NCBI GenBank assembly: GCA_964023205.1
Contig: OZ026840.1
Span: 9,297,603-9,361,602, forward strand
DNA length: 64,000 bases
Direction: 5' to 3'
Source: Lutraria lutraria
Lineage: Eukaryota; Mollusca; Bivalvia; Venerida; Mactridae
This document shows, one piece after another, positions 1 through 12,149 of this stretch. Position numbers and translations under genes: made by a program. The notes below the pieces were generated by a model. That model had not been told where the DNA came from. It ran no database searches and saw only the letters and a list, made by a program, of their open reading frames with translations. How positions within the stretch are numbered: position 1 is the first letter of the stretch; every line of letters begins with the position of its first letter.

Positions 1-251
1 CTAATTAAGAGAGGTTAATATAGACTGACATTCTTGTACATATCTTACTGGTAGCGAATAGATCGCGTGCTAATGCTTGCTAATTTAAATTATAATATGT
101 TACACAAGTGATATTTCACTAAAAATACTGTTCGTTAGTTTATTAAAATTCTTATTTCCGGATTAAGTGATGTTCACTGTCAATAAATATGTTTGCAGTA
201 TTGACACGAGTTCATTTACGTATCAATTTTAATAATTATTTTAAATAAAAC

Positions 252-287
252 CAAGGTCTTACATACATGCATGTATATAAGTCCTTG
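252..287. repeat. Palindrome with CAAGGnCTTA arms
   Basis: An almost perfect palindrome centred on ACATGCATGT, with arms starting CAAGGTCTTA and ending TAAGTCCTTG. A closely related palindrome lies at 62675-62716, so this is a dispersed hairpin, probably a remnant of a small MITE family. No target duplication could be assigned. Confidence 0.5.
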
Positions 288-1847
288 ATAGAACTGGATT
301 AAATAGTAGTTCAATGCGTAGTTTTTCTTTTATCTTTCATTATCTTTACTTCCATAAAAGACTGTCTACTGTAGCAATCAGACACGAGTACATAATTATT
401 ATGCAGTAATTGAAATAAACACAATATTTTAAAGACAATTTGAGCGAAAGACGTCCGTTTCCGAGCATGGCTGCAATATTTGTTGATGTATAAAGATCGG
501 AAAAATTCGGCCCTTTTATCAAATAATCATTTCTAATTTAAATCGTTACATAATAGAATACAATCGTGAAATTTCAACACATTTTTAATTGCATTAAAAT
601 CAAAACATACATTTGAACATTACAATAATTCTCTTTCGACAATAGGCGTCAGAAGAAACTATCACAACAGATGAAGAAAACAATAAAAGTTTTACCAGCT
701 ATAGAGTAGTATGTAGTACATTATCATGGTTATATTACGTTTTTTTTTTGTTAAGACATTCACTAACAATGCCTTTTGACTAGTATTTAATTATCAAGTA
801 TAGAACAAGAATTTCTAAGAAGATTTTCGTTACGTTGAAAGTATGGGTAAGCCTTTACTATCTGTATCATAACAGCTTTTCTTAAACATAGTCTGTTTTG
901 ATACAAATTCTTTTAGAAATATAACAATATATATAGGCTATTTTAATGAAAGTGTGTATGATTGCCTAATTTTGAACAATAATTTAGAAAAAGCATATTT
1001 TAAAAGAACTAGTTTACAGAAAGAATGAAATTCTATATTGTATACATTTCAACATAACATCTTTTAATGGTTTAATTATTTTTGCAGACAGCTAATCTAT
1101 AAAGGAATAACTAATAGTACTAATAACGAATATTTAAAATTAGCATGATATTTAGAAGAATTATATAAAAATATTTAATATCTGGTTTTTATTGATTTAT
1201 GCATTTTTTCCAGAAATTCCAGTAACCTGCAGGCTACATTAGCAAACAAGTCTAGACCTGGGGCCGTAGATTTCTTAAGTCATAATGCCGGACCGTATTA
1301 ATGTTTAATAAAAATAGGATATGCTCGAAAATGTTAAAAACATACCGTTATTGTGGTTTTTGTGGCAGACCATTCTAATGTGTTTTATCCTGGTAATCTG
1401 TGTTATTGCACACAAACTATCAACGCCATTTTGCTGAATTTTCACGCTTTGAAATGTCTATTTGGTTTTTTTTGTGGTTTTTAATCACATGTGACATTTA
1501 ATTGGAACGTATATTCAACTGCCCAAATATGTAAAGTTTGTTCAGATTCCTGATAAACAATGAATTTGTTACAAATGTCAATACAAAAAGTTCAGTATGT
1601 TTAATATATTATATCAAAATACACTTGGATTGACCCGAAAATATACGACTAAACATATAGCGGTTCTCATCTGAATTATGATTAGAAATGTTATTTCGTT
1701 TTTTGATGAAGAAATGATGAGACTATTGACTACATTGACAGTGGCACATTTTAAACTTGTTGACAGGTTTTTGTTAAATGTTTGGCTGAGAGCAACTCTA
1801 ATGTTCCCTATTTCATATACAGTAAATATCATATAGTGACTATCCTT

Positions 1848-1973
1848 ATATTAAGACCATCTCATTTCAACAACCACTTAAGATAATTTTCTAAATTTCT
1901 TCTCTATTTCAACTCGACAATGTGACCACCCCAATATCATGACCATTTTTGGTACAAAAGGCGGTCTTAATAT
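1848..1973. repeat. Short MITE-like inverted repeat, ATATTAAGACC ends
   Basis: ATATTAAGACC at 1848-1858 is matched in reverse complement by GGTCTTAATAT at 1963-1973. The same end motif, in the longer form CTCGATATTAAGACC, recurs near 34664, which supports a dispersed non-autonomous family. No transposase is linked to it. Confidence 0.45.
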
Positions 1974-2142
1974 CGAGATTAACCATTCTCCTTTTATTCA
2001 AATGATGCAATTTTAGATGTTTTTAAATAGCTTTTTTAACAATTAAGACTGTATTTGACAGTGAATACATTATGTTATGAACCGTCACGTTGAATTGTGT
2101 GTTGATTTTACACTCGTTGCAGAAATGTCGGAATCCATTTTG

Positions 2143-2238
2143 TATATTCAACATAAACATTGTTTAGCTCTCAATACTTAAAGTCTCCACACTTTTATAT
2201 TTTCAGTAATGCAATAAACAATGTTTATGTTGAATATA
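2143..2238. repeat. Perfect 24-bp inverted repeat (hairpin)
   Basis: The 24 bases at 2143-2166 are the exact reverse complement of 2215-2238, separated by a 48-base loop. No coding sequence overlaps it. It could be a small foldback element or a cruciform-forming site; the sequence alone does not decide. Confidence 0.7.
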
Positions 2239-2732
2239 CTACACAGCTCTGAAAATGAATTCATGATACAACATTTGTGTTTCGTCGAATACATTTGGGA
2301 GAAGAGATTGTCGTATTGGTTATTTTTGCAAATGAAACTGTTTCCACCGAGGCATGATGTCGTTTGTTCGTATTAGATGCATAGTGATGATTATTCCATT
2401 ACTTTTTTAATGTGGTACACACTTAACACAAATTTTTTGCTTCATTTTTTTTAGGAAATACTACTTAGCTGTAGTGACAGTGTAGACAAGTTTTGTCAGC
2501 TTTAACTATAATACAACAAACAACGGATACGTTTATGATTTAATGCTTTAATGCACACAAGCATTGTGTTTCCATACACAAACAATAATAATCGCAAGCA
2601 ATAAGTGTAAAACAAGCGTATAAAGTAAATATGTGAAGCTATATCTCGTCGGTAAACGGTCCATTGTTTTCCTCCGTCAGGATAGTGAGATGTTCTGCTA
2701 TATAAGCAAATAATGGTCGGAGTTATTTTCTG

Positions 2733-2738
2733 TTTATT
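2733..2738 (-). terminator. Poly(A) signal AATAAA, shematrin-like gene
   Basis: AATAAA on the minus strand, 25 bases past the proposed TAG stop at 2763-2765. This supports a tiny last exon beginning at 2770 after a TTATTCAG acceptor. A rival AATAAA at 3426-3431 would serve the unspliced ending. Confidence 0.5.
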
Positions 2739-2762
2739 TGTAAATCTTCACCTGATCGTCGT

Positions 2763-5700
2763 CTAATACGCTGAATAATAAACGAAGATGAAAGTAGTTA
2801 ATAAATATCCATACATTTTATATTAATTAAAACATTAGTATTACAATTTACTATATCATATTCATAAAGCGCACTTTTCATATAAAAGTTATATGTCCAA
2901 AGGCACTGCACAATTAACAAATTCCATGTTTAAAACTCATATTAAACTTAAGACCATGAAATTAAAACATTCACAGGGTAAAAACTAACAGATAATAATT
3001 TATACATATAATACATCTTAAGAAAATATATGAAAGCACAAACAATCAAAACGAAATAAGATGGATAAAACATAGACAGCCATTTTAAAATTTAAACTAG
3101 TTTAACTGATTTATAGTTATTATAGTATTCATACAAGTAATAATAAAATCGAGAATATATTTGTAAAACATTCAGAAATGACCCTATTAGGTGTAAGAAA
3201 TAAAACGTTTTTTGGCGTAAACATATAAGTATATAATTATCTGTTATAATTATCACGAATCATTGGATATTGCGTGATCATTTCCAAATTGTAGTGCTTG
3301 GCAAATTTGATATTTCCAAGATTAAAGTTTAAGTAGCGCTGTATTTAAAGTAAAAATGATATACATGTATTATATTAATTATGCAAATAAGACGATATAT
3401 TTTGTGTTACGCTCATTTTCAGCAATTTATTTTTTAAAAATCTTAAAAGCTTAGAATAGGGAAAACTTCAACTTACATTTTTTCAGGGAACTGCCTCCTC
3501 CGGAAGAGCCTCCGGAAGCGCCTCCAAATGCCCCGCCAAATCCCCCGCCAAAACCTCCACCAAAACCACCTCCGAATCCACCGCCGAATCCTCCTCCTAC
3601 AGCACCGCCTCCCATACTACCACCACCAATAGCTCCGCCTCCTGTGCTTCCTCCGGCTATGGCTCCACCAAATCTGCTGCTAAATCCACCTGCGTAGACA
3701 TAATAGGATGATGTTAACACCGAATCAGCATAGGATCTATATAATTTTCGAGACTATCCATTAAAGAGTTCTTACGTTTAGAAATATTCGTGTGTAGACA
3801 AAATATTGGTGTAAAGGACTTAGAAAAAAGTACCGCATCTTTACTAACCTGAACCACTTCCGCCGCCGCTACCACCGCCTGATTTGATGATTTTGATAAC
3901 CTGATATCCGGAACCACCTGCAATGTCAACATGTGAATTGTTATCAAATTTTTAATAGTCTAAGAATACAGTATCATTATCTGACAAATTCATTTTGAGA
4001 TGTCAATAAATCAATATTTTAGGTAATATACAGTTCGTATATTATTTCGTGTTTATGATTGTCAGAGAATTTGCAGTTTTTTTTTATTTCAAGATGTATT
4101 AGAATTGGATTCTTTTGTACATGTAAAATAGCGAAATACAAAGTGATTAGTAGATCTACAATGTTTATTATCTAGAATTTATTTGATACAGCCATCTAGC
4201 ATTATCAGAATCTATACATCGTATCAATGTTGGTAATTTATGATTTCTACTACCCGTAATCCCTAATATCAACTAATTAAGATCTAAGACACTAACCTCC
4301 GGCAGCTCCGCCTCCAACTCCGCCTCCAACTCCACCTCCGACACCACCACCTACACCTCCTCCGACTCCACCGCCGATGCCACCACCAATTCCTCCTCCG
4401 ATGCCTCCACCGATACCACCGCCAATACCTCCTCCTACGCCGCCACCAAATCCGCCACCAAACCCACCCCCGAAGCCAGCACCAGCGCCACTTCCTGACC
4501 CAACAAATTTTCCGCCACCGGCACCTCCTGTCATTCCACCGAAACCTCCTCCATAGCCACCACCAAAACCACCGCCATATCCACCGCCGACACCTACACC
4601 CATGCCACTTCCCCCAACCATTCCACCATATCCGCCGGCTGTACCGCTTCCGGATCCTGAGCCGCCGGTATTGATTATGATGGTTTTACCTCCTCCTGAT
4701 CCACCCCCTAAGCCGCCGCCGACACCTCCTCCGATTCCTCCCCCGATTCCACCGCCGACGCCACCACCAATTCCTCCGCCGATTCCTCCACCGATTCCAC
4801 CACCAACGCCCCCACCGATTCCACCACCAATTCCGCCGCCGACTCCACCACCAATTCCCCCGCCGATTCCACCACCAATTCCGACGCCGACTCCTCCACC
4901 ATATCCACCGCCCATGCTTCCTCCGTATCCACCACTACTGCCACCACCGTAACCTCCACTTATACCACCCATACCACCATCTGGAATATAATATACAAGT
5001 ATATAATGTGTTGAATAAAAACTATTGATGCGAATATTCTTAATATGTTTAATACGATCAAATTGTTATTAGGGCAGACTAAATTGTTATTGGGATTGAA
5101 TTCAGATGGACGCCGTACACACTGAAAAGTCCTTAAATACTTTTAATAATATAAAAATGAAATACCCGGATGTCTGTAACATGGAAGTATTGTCTTTCAA
5201 ATTCATGTGCTCTATATCTAAGCATCTGTGTTTGTTAAGAATATATTTCTGTATAAATAGTATCGTTGTTTTTTGAAATTTAGTACAATGCATTTGTTGC
5301 AACGGAATGGTTAACTCCTTGAAACATACAGTATTGTATTAACTTTACTGTAATTGAAATTATACTTCATCTTTTGTATTACCGTGTATACTGAACAGAA
5401 AAAGATTAATAGAAAAACACACATTAAAAAATCCCACCCCCTCCAAAACACCAAGAGACCCAAACCCACCCTAGAGGCAGCTGTTTTTTCGGATAATAAA
5501 CGTCAAGTCCATAGGAAGCAATTCAGATTGAAAGGGAGGAGGTTAATTTTAGATTTTGCCTGACCATGTGGAGGTGAGAATCAGTTTTCAGCCGAAATTA
5601 TTGGGAGGACTAAGCCTCCCCCTGATTCCTGCGACCCTGAACGTGTTGTATCATTCACAATTTGAATTTATTTAGCTTTTCAATCATACTATCTCTGAAT

Positions 5701-5792
5701 AGAATGAACAGATCCCAGTATAATCCATACTCACATTTGCCTGCAGCAGATGCGGCACCGACGAACAGCGCTAAAAGAATAACTGACTTCAT
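2763..5792 (-). CDS. Shematrin-like glycine-rich shell matrix protein (spliced)
   Basis: Secreted shell-framework protein, probably made by mantle epithelium. Coding exons in minus-strand order: 5735-5792, 4297-4980, 3849-3917, 3477-3689 and probably 2763-2770, giving 343 residues. Every junction has AG/GT signals and every intron is phase 1. Residues 1-16 are a signal peptide (MKSVILLALFVGAASA) followed by AGKYGG. The mature chain is almost all GGY, GGI, GGV, GGF and GGS repeats. Two short hydrophobic/basic islands interrupt them: KTIIIN in the second coding exon and YQVIKIIK in the third. Known shematrins end in basic residues plus Tyr; here the C-terminus is LKKSY if the tiny last exon is right. 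Without the last splice the chain would read 10 codons further, to a stop at 3451-3453. Intron 1 holds a MITE. The family call is from composition and architecture; the exact paralogue is not assigned. Confidence 0.85.
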
Positions 5793-6750
5793 GGTTGATG
5801 TGATTGTCTGAAATAGAAATACAGATAATACATAATATATACATAATGCAATACTTATATACAACAATATTCCCGTGAAGAACCATAGATCAAGATTCAA
5901 AATAATGCCTCGTTAGGTATAATTGTTCGAGTTAGTCTTAGTCAGATTCCTAAAGACGGAGCTGATCGGGTAAAGTGTTTGATGAGAGTGTACAAAATCT
6001 TGCTGGCTTTCAGAAAAATAACGCGACTACATGTATAATAGTCATGGTTAGGTTTAAACTTGATGAAGCTATTTATGGTTATAATTTTTTTCTATTTTTT
6101 GTGAGAATAATATTCTCACAAAATGTTTTGGATCTTGCCACTTAAGTATTGGTTATCGTGCATAAATAAGAAAACTAAAAGGAGCGGTAGCGACTTCCAA
6201 AAGAAGAACTTCCAAATATGCATTCTAACCGTCTTACTCCTCCGCATGCGCAGTGTGTACTAAATGGTTCTTTGAAACTAAGAACTTAGAACCCGTTTTT
6301 TTATTCCATTAAGATAAGGAAGCCAAAACTTTTAAAATTCCTTGTTACTGACTGGATAAGAAATTGGGGCGAGCACTAAAACTTTTTGTGACATAATACT
6401 CGTTAATTAGTAGACTATCACACTAATGGCAGTTGTTATCGTTTCTGTATTATTGACTGACTTCATCGACAAGAACTTAATACTTTGAAGTAATTCTCAA
6501 GCATAGATAAAAGGTCCACTTGTTATATTTAAACACTGAATGAACGTTCGTATTTCTAATAACTGTGTATTTGATCATGTCTCTGAAAGAAGTACTCAGA
6601 GCTATCACTGATTAACACATGTGGGATAAGATCGCAGCTAGCATATATCTATGCTATGTCTCCAATACAGTTATGATACTGATACTAGGAGCTTGTACGG
6701 GTAAAACTGAACGCGTACGAATACTTTACTGACCGGGAATAGTTCATGTA

Positions 6751-6998
6751 CCTGGCACTGAGATTATAAAACTTATACACAGTCTCCGAGCTCAAATCTC
6801 AATTCCAAAGTATTATGGTTGAAAAGATAGAGTAGGTTAATGTCTGAAAACATATTCAGATCAATTATGCTCTCATACTAATGTATCAATTATATCATTA
6901 TTGTCTGATCAAAATTAACTTAGTAAAAATTAGTAAACGGCAAGATATGATATTTGAGCTCGGAGACTGATGATAAGTTTTATAACCTCGGTGCCTGG
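6751..6998. mobile_element. MITE with about 46-bp terminal inverted repeats
   Basis: The arms 6752-6797 and 6953-6998 are inverted copies, sharing CCTGGCACTGAG-type ends and the motif CAGTCTCCGAGCTCAAAT. There is no coding capacity. It lies in intron 1 of the shematrin-like gene. A second copy of the family, interrupted by an insertion, is at 13408-14117. Confidence 0.7.
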
Positions 6999-7577
6999 TT
7001 TTATACTTTCAAAATCACAAGTGCACGAGTTCCAATTTAGGTACCTATTGTGCCAATTAAACGAATCCTTCAATTTTGTTCTTTCTCGTTACTTAAGCGT
7101 AAACTTTCTCAGAAGTTTCATTTAGTTTATCTTTCCGGTCATACGTCTTTTAGAATTTAATTATCATCAGCATAATTATAATATTTTACAAATGAATCAA
7201 GTATTATCAATAATTGAAAGCAGTAATTACACTCGATTCATGCAGTGCTTGATCCTGATAAAAATGTAATGCGAGCAAAGGAAAATGGTATTAATAACAT
7301 TGTTAGAAATGAAACTTTAGAGAAAATGAATGACTAAATATTCTAGAACTCTAAGTACCCAACATGGTAGGTATTTTTGATAACGTTGACAAATTTAATC
7401 GAATTGTAATAGTTAAGAATACATTATAATGTTCACTAAATTGTATGTTTGATATAAACCCCAAAAAGCCAATGATAAAAAAGTGAATTTCTTGCAATTA
7501 TTCAAGAAATTTAAGACACACTGTGAGACTCACAGTAAAAAACTTGCACAAATTCATAAGAAATAATTCAAGCTTAC

Positions 7578-7606
7578 CTGTTGTGTATGGACAAACTTGG
7601 CAATTG
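7578..7606 (-). other. Non-coding first exon of the shematrin-like gene
   Basis: Short 5' UTR exon between the inferred start site (about 7606) and a consensus donor at 7576-7577. It is joined across a 1.77-kb intron (5808-7577) to the exon carrying the signal peptide. A short leader exon of this kind is common in secreted-protein genes. The 5' boundary is approximate. Confidence 0.5.
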
Positions 7607-7631
7607 CGAAGTCAACCTGGTCCAGCGTCCC

Positions 7632-7639
7632 TTATATAC
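7632..7639 (-). promoter_or_regulatory. TATA box of the shematrin-like gene
   Basis: The minus strand reads TATATAAG here. A start site is expected about 25-30 bases downstream, near 7604-7608. That gives a short non-coding exon 1 (to 7578) ending at a CAG/GTAAGC donor. The donor pairs with a TTTCAG acceptor at 5808-5809, leaving 15 bases of leader before the ATG at 5792. Position and donor quality make this a credible promoter; the start site is inferred. Confidence 0.65.
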
Positions 7640-8303
7640 TGTATCTGTTACCAACATCATCTTGTGGTCATAAATCTATCGAACTTGCTATGATGACAGA
7701 TTTAATTGCATCACAAAAAGTCTCATCCCTAAGGTCTAAGGTAACTTTCGTCATGTTCGTGCAGTTAAAATTTACCTTTTATTGTGGTTGATTACTCACG
7801 TTTATTGTACTAATTTCCTGTTTTAAATTTTACTTAACCCTTTTTCATTTCACATACGCATACAAAGTGTTTGATTGAAGTCTTACCAAAAGCACGTGTT
7901 CACATTCATTTAGTGATCTTATCATTATTTCATGCTATGAAATGACATTTTAAAATGTTATTCTTAGAAATAAAATTAATTTGCGTAGAATAAAAAATGA
8001 AATCGCGTGTGTTGTGTGTACATTATTTTTGTATGCAGATTTGTTTGAACTGTAAGCATATAGATATCATGACCACGCGTTGTGGTTTCAATTAACATGC
8101 ATTAAGTTTAATAGCTTAGAATCTTCTACATGGAGATATGTCAAATGTTCATGATGGTAAAGTCAAGAGCATTTGTTGTCTGTCCAGTTTAGAAACATAC
8201 TGAATAAGTAGAGACAGGCGAAGAGGGAAGTTAATTTCTAAATTACATTAGAGACTCACTATATCGCACTCGCTTATATCAAAATCCCGCTTATATCGAA
8301 ATT
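7640..8303. other. Upstream flank of the shematrin-like gene; no gene seen
   Basis: This is the 5' flank of the shematrin-like gene up to the mariner insertion. No coding region is recognised. Any mantle-specific regulatory elements would be expected here, but none can be named from sequence alone. Confidence 0.4.
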
Positions 8304-8305
8304 TA

Positions 8306-9629
8306 TACGAGGGGTTATCCAAATATACGTGGACTTTCGTAATATCTTTTGAACGGCAACGTTTAGTGTGATGGAACTTTATCTGTAAACATTTTAATGT
8401 ATTGTTACTGTCTTTGTGTAACTACAGAAAAAATAGCCGTTATATTTTGAGTTTATGACAAAAATTAACATAGAAACCCCGGTAAACGTTGTACATTTGT
8501 TCCATGACATCACATTAACTATAATTATGTGGTTTTATTGGATGTCATATCAGTTGATATATGTAGATATCGTTAGAAAACAAGACGCCGCTATAGATAC
8601 GACGCACAGAATGACGTAATATTGAAAAATAAAAATCGCGCTATTATACGTTTTGTATGAATTTAGTAATGACACCATCACAAATTTTAGATCAAATGCA
8701 AGTTCGAGAAAGGCAATTTTGGGTTCACTAGTGTTTATATGACACAAAAGGTTCAGTGAGGTCCGTGAAGATGTTAAAGACGATACCGGGTACGGGTGGA
8801 AAACCATTTTTACCTCAAAAATGACGACGTCAAGGTTTGTGGAGATACTGACGGACGTCAAACTATTGTAGAAATTGTGAGGTTGGTCAGCTGCGGTTAT
8901 GAAACATTATGGCACATCCTTCATGAACATCCACACTGACACAGACCTTGAGTTGTCACTGATGGAGCTCAATACAGTTCCACATCCTGCCTACTCACCA
9001 GATTTGGCTGCTATGAACTTTGCGATATTTCCGGGGGTAGCATAGTCACTCAATTTATAGTATTAATGTAACATGTCAAAACAAAACAATAAAACTATTT
9101 CTTAATAAATAAAACTTTTGGTAATATTGATAATTAATGATATTTGTATGTTTAAGTACATAAAGATATATTAATATTTTTTGTAATTCAATAGATCTAG
9201 TAACAATATCAGTTAATCTAGAGGTTAAGAGACAACTGCGGGGCCATTGAATTAATTCCCTTACAGACTTGCTGAACGCCACTAAACATATTTGTCTGGT
9301 CTCGGTGAAGCATGGTTACGTAATATGTATGATCGCTTGCAGGCTGGCAGAGATCATTTTGAGAAACAGTAACTTAACATGTGGTGTTGACGCTTGTTAC
9401 GTTACGCTTTTCTGACGTTGACGTCAGATTATTTTCCGAGTGCTCCACAGTCGCCGAGATGTGTTTACGTAAATTCCTGTATTTTAATAATGAATACAGC
9501 TATATATATGAAAATTTCTGCGTTTATTTATTATATTTTCTTCTAAGTTGTGTACAAATTTCGGCTAAATATCTTAAATAGCTCTTACACAATAAAGACA
9601 GTTCACGTAATTTTGGATAACCCCTCGTA
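8306..9629 (+). mobile_element. Decayed Tc1/mariner transposon
   Basis: The ends are inverted repeats (TACGAGGGGTTATCC at left, its complement GGATAACCCCTCGTA at right) flanked by TA at 8304-8305 and 9630-9631, the mariner target duplication. Plus-strand fragments recall mariner transposase. Near 8870-8940 there is a helix-turn-helix-like stretch (VEIVRLVSCGYETLWHILHE). Near 8970-9030 the catalytic-region motif PAYSPDLA is followed by MNFAIFP. Near 9310-9370 there is a C-terminal WLRNMYDRLQAGRDHFEK-like stretch. The pieces are in different frames, with an AT-rich stretch (about 9040-9220) between them, so no functional transposase remains. The 1.3-kb length is normal for the family. Confidence 0.85.
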
Positions 9630-9631
9630 TA

Positions 9632-11687
9632 AAGCCCCAAAATATTATCCTTTTTTTCCTACAAACAAATGTAGTAGTAATGACAAAGTTATGTATTTCT
9701 GTGACGCATTTTCAGTTTTGGGATAATGAGTTGTAATATGAATGATGCTTCTGATAAATCATTTGTAAAGTAAGTGCATTACATAGGTACTAATGATGCA
9801 ATCAAGACTTCTGATAAGACTTCTGATTCATATTAATGTCAAAATAGTTTTGTGTTGCAGTTTATCTTCCTACTCATTCAAGTTATATTGAAATCTTCGT
9901 AACTCACCAGTTATTCATTTATATTTCTGAGGCACATATTGCCAATAATAGGTAGGCACGATAAGGTTCGTTAAGTGGTGATCGGATTAAAAAAGGTTGC
10001 AATCATCTGTGCATAGAACATTTACTCCAAGTAATGATAAAATAAGGAGAGCAAAGGCAACGTTTTCGTAACAGTATCTAGAGCAGTGAGTTATATAAAT
10101 GAGGTAGGAATGGACTGAATACAGGTCTTTTTCTTGTAATTTATTAATGCCATGCTTCTTTTTAACATAGCTCAACTTCTTTTATAAACCATTATTTTCA
10201 GAATGTGTCTGTCTTTCTCCTTTTCTATGCACTTCCATGACGTCACATTAATGAGCATGTGTAACCAATAGCGATAAAAAATATTACCAAACACGCCAGT
10301 TGAAAAATGATTAAATTAAATCATTTAGTTCATTCCGTCAACGTTTCGCCGCATTGGCATTTTTTTTATAAAACTTTGTAACGAATAACTATATGTTTGT
10401 AACTAGATACTATTTGTGAGTTATAAGTTACTTATCAATATCATGTTCTGTTCTGTTGTCGCATTATGGACAGCAACTTTTAATTGGTGCGAGAGGAATT
10501 TCCAGTCAGCTTTCGTGAAGAGCTTCAAATATCAAACTTTGTCTATCTTTGAAACTTATATTCTCTTCTTTAAAAATGAAATGGGACTGCATTAACACCT
10601 TTTAGCGTAGGAGTACGAAATAACATAAATCATATGGGACATGTTAAACTATGTTGAAATCGTGTTTTATCAGCCTGTTATAATTAAACATCATGTAAAC
10701 ATAACATCATGCAACTTCTCATGTTATGATAATTGATTTAATCGTTTGATGATTTTTAAAACATCTTTACGCAAGATAATAATGTAACGTGTTGTTTGGT
10801 TGTTGATTGTACAGGAAGAAATAAATTTTCCATAATTTTTAAAAATATTGTTTTACAATCAATTTATTTATAAAATGGGTTTTAAACATATGTTTATTAA
10901 GCGAAATTGGTTTTGATGCTCATGACAACATGGAACTTATCATGCATTTTAACCTTAACAGCATTAAATCTCATTTCAAAATGTGGACGTTAAAGAGGTC
11001 TATCGACTTCTTCATCTAAATACAGATAGCATTTCTTTGTTTTAGGTTGAAATAGTACAATCTCTGACTGGTATATGTAGACAGATAAACCTAAATTGCA
11101 ATTTTGTTTAGTGCAGAATTTGCTTTTATACAGAGATTTATTTCACCTATTTTATCAACACGCTTGTAATTAGTATGGCTGCGGTTTGTCCATAAGTACC
11201 TGTAATGGGGTTCGGGTGGGTGGAAGTTTTAGTGGCTTTTACTTGTATGTTTTATCACCATTGCCCATTGTCCCAGACTGACTGTTTTTGTGTACTACAT
11301 GTATAAAGTAACCGTGTCAATTTTGTTCGAATCGTATGATTGTCAAATTCAATTATGTCATTGTTTTTTAATAATTGATCAATCTATCATTTATCAATTT
11401 TATTTTAGATATCGGTAATTTTAACTTGATATGGTAACCTGATTTGTACGCATGGAATTGTAAGGCGTGATCTTATTAAAAATGACAATTGTACACAAAT
11501 ATAGTCTTTAGCTTCATAAATATATGTTTAAAGTATTTTCAGACAAATATAATCTTCACATTTTCACATCACATTCATTAAGATCACTGAGTTTAATCAT
11601 CAAGTGGGTTAAACCATATAGGGGTCCCAGTTTTCTTTTCCAAATATCATGAATATACTTATATAAATTAAGTTGGTTGCTAGATCA
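9632..11687. other. Non-coding stretch
   Basis: AT-rich with no supported gene. Open frames are at most 62 codons and have no recognisable motifs. No array or clear inverted repeat was found. Confidence 0.5.
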
Positions 11688-12144
11688 CGGTGCGAATACC
11701 ACGTGACTTTTTGCTAAGGTTGGGTGTTCCAACAACGACGGATTCCGTCGATTCAGGTAAGAGTTTTCGTTCTTGTTGTCTTATGTGTACTTTATATTAA
11801 AAAAGCTCTCCATATTTTTAGTGACGTGTTTGAAACGCATTTTAGTGTCATGCGCCAAATGAACAACTATGTAAATCCGTCCAAAGCGGATAATTCCTTA
11901 AAATATCGAAAATGCACCCCACATTAGCTGATTATGTTGCTTACATGAAAAATGCGGGGTGACACTTTACGATTTAACTAGGGGATATTATGCTAAAAGT
12001 CTACAGTACAACCGAGGGTGTATTCTTGAAATGGTCGGGCTCTAGCGGAGAGCTTTGTTGATATAAAGTACATATAAGACAACAAGAACGAAAAATCTGT
12101 TGAAACACCCAACCTTAGCAAACAGTCACGTGGTATTCGCACCG
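11688..12144. mobile_element. MITE with long inverted arms
   Basis: CGGTGCGAATACC at 11688-11700 is mirrored by GGTATTCGCACCG at 12132-12144. The inversion continues inward for about 85-110 bases, to 11798 and 12060. The left arm carries about 26 extra bases, including the small palindrome CGACGGATTCCGTCG. The open frames inside are only an effect of the arms. Confidence 0.75.
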
Positions 12145-12149
12145 CGTAG

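Larger units (their letters stand above)
1..2700. other. Non-coding AT-rich stretch
   Basis: No coding region is supported here; the longest open frame is 72 codons and has no recognisable content. Three inverted-repeat structures inside it are listed separately (252-287, 1848-1973, 2143-2238). It lies just downstream of the 3' end of the shematrin-like gene. Confidence 0.6.

Noticed and set aside
4602..4952. Proline-rich plus-strand frame of 116 codons
   Set aside because: It is the reverse complement of the Gly-rich exon of the shematrin-like gene; GGN codons read backwards give Pro. No start context or signal peptide.
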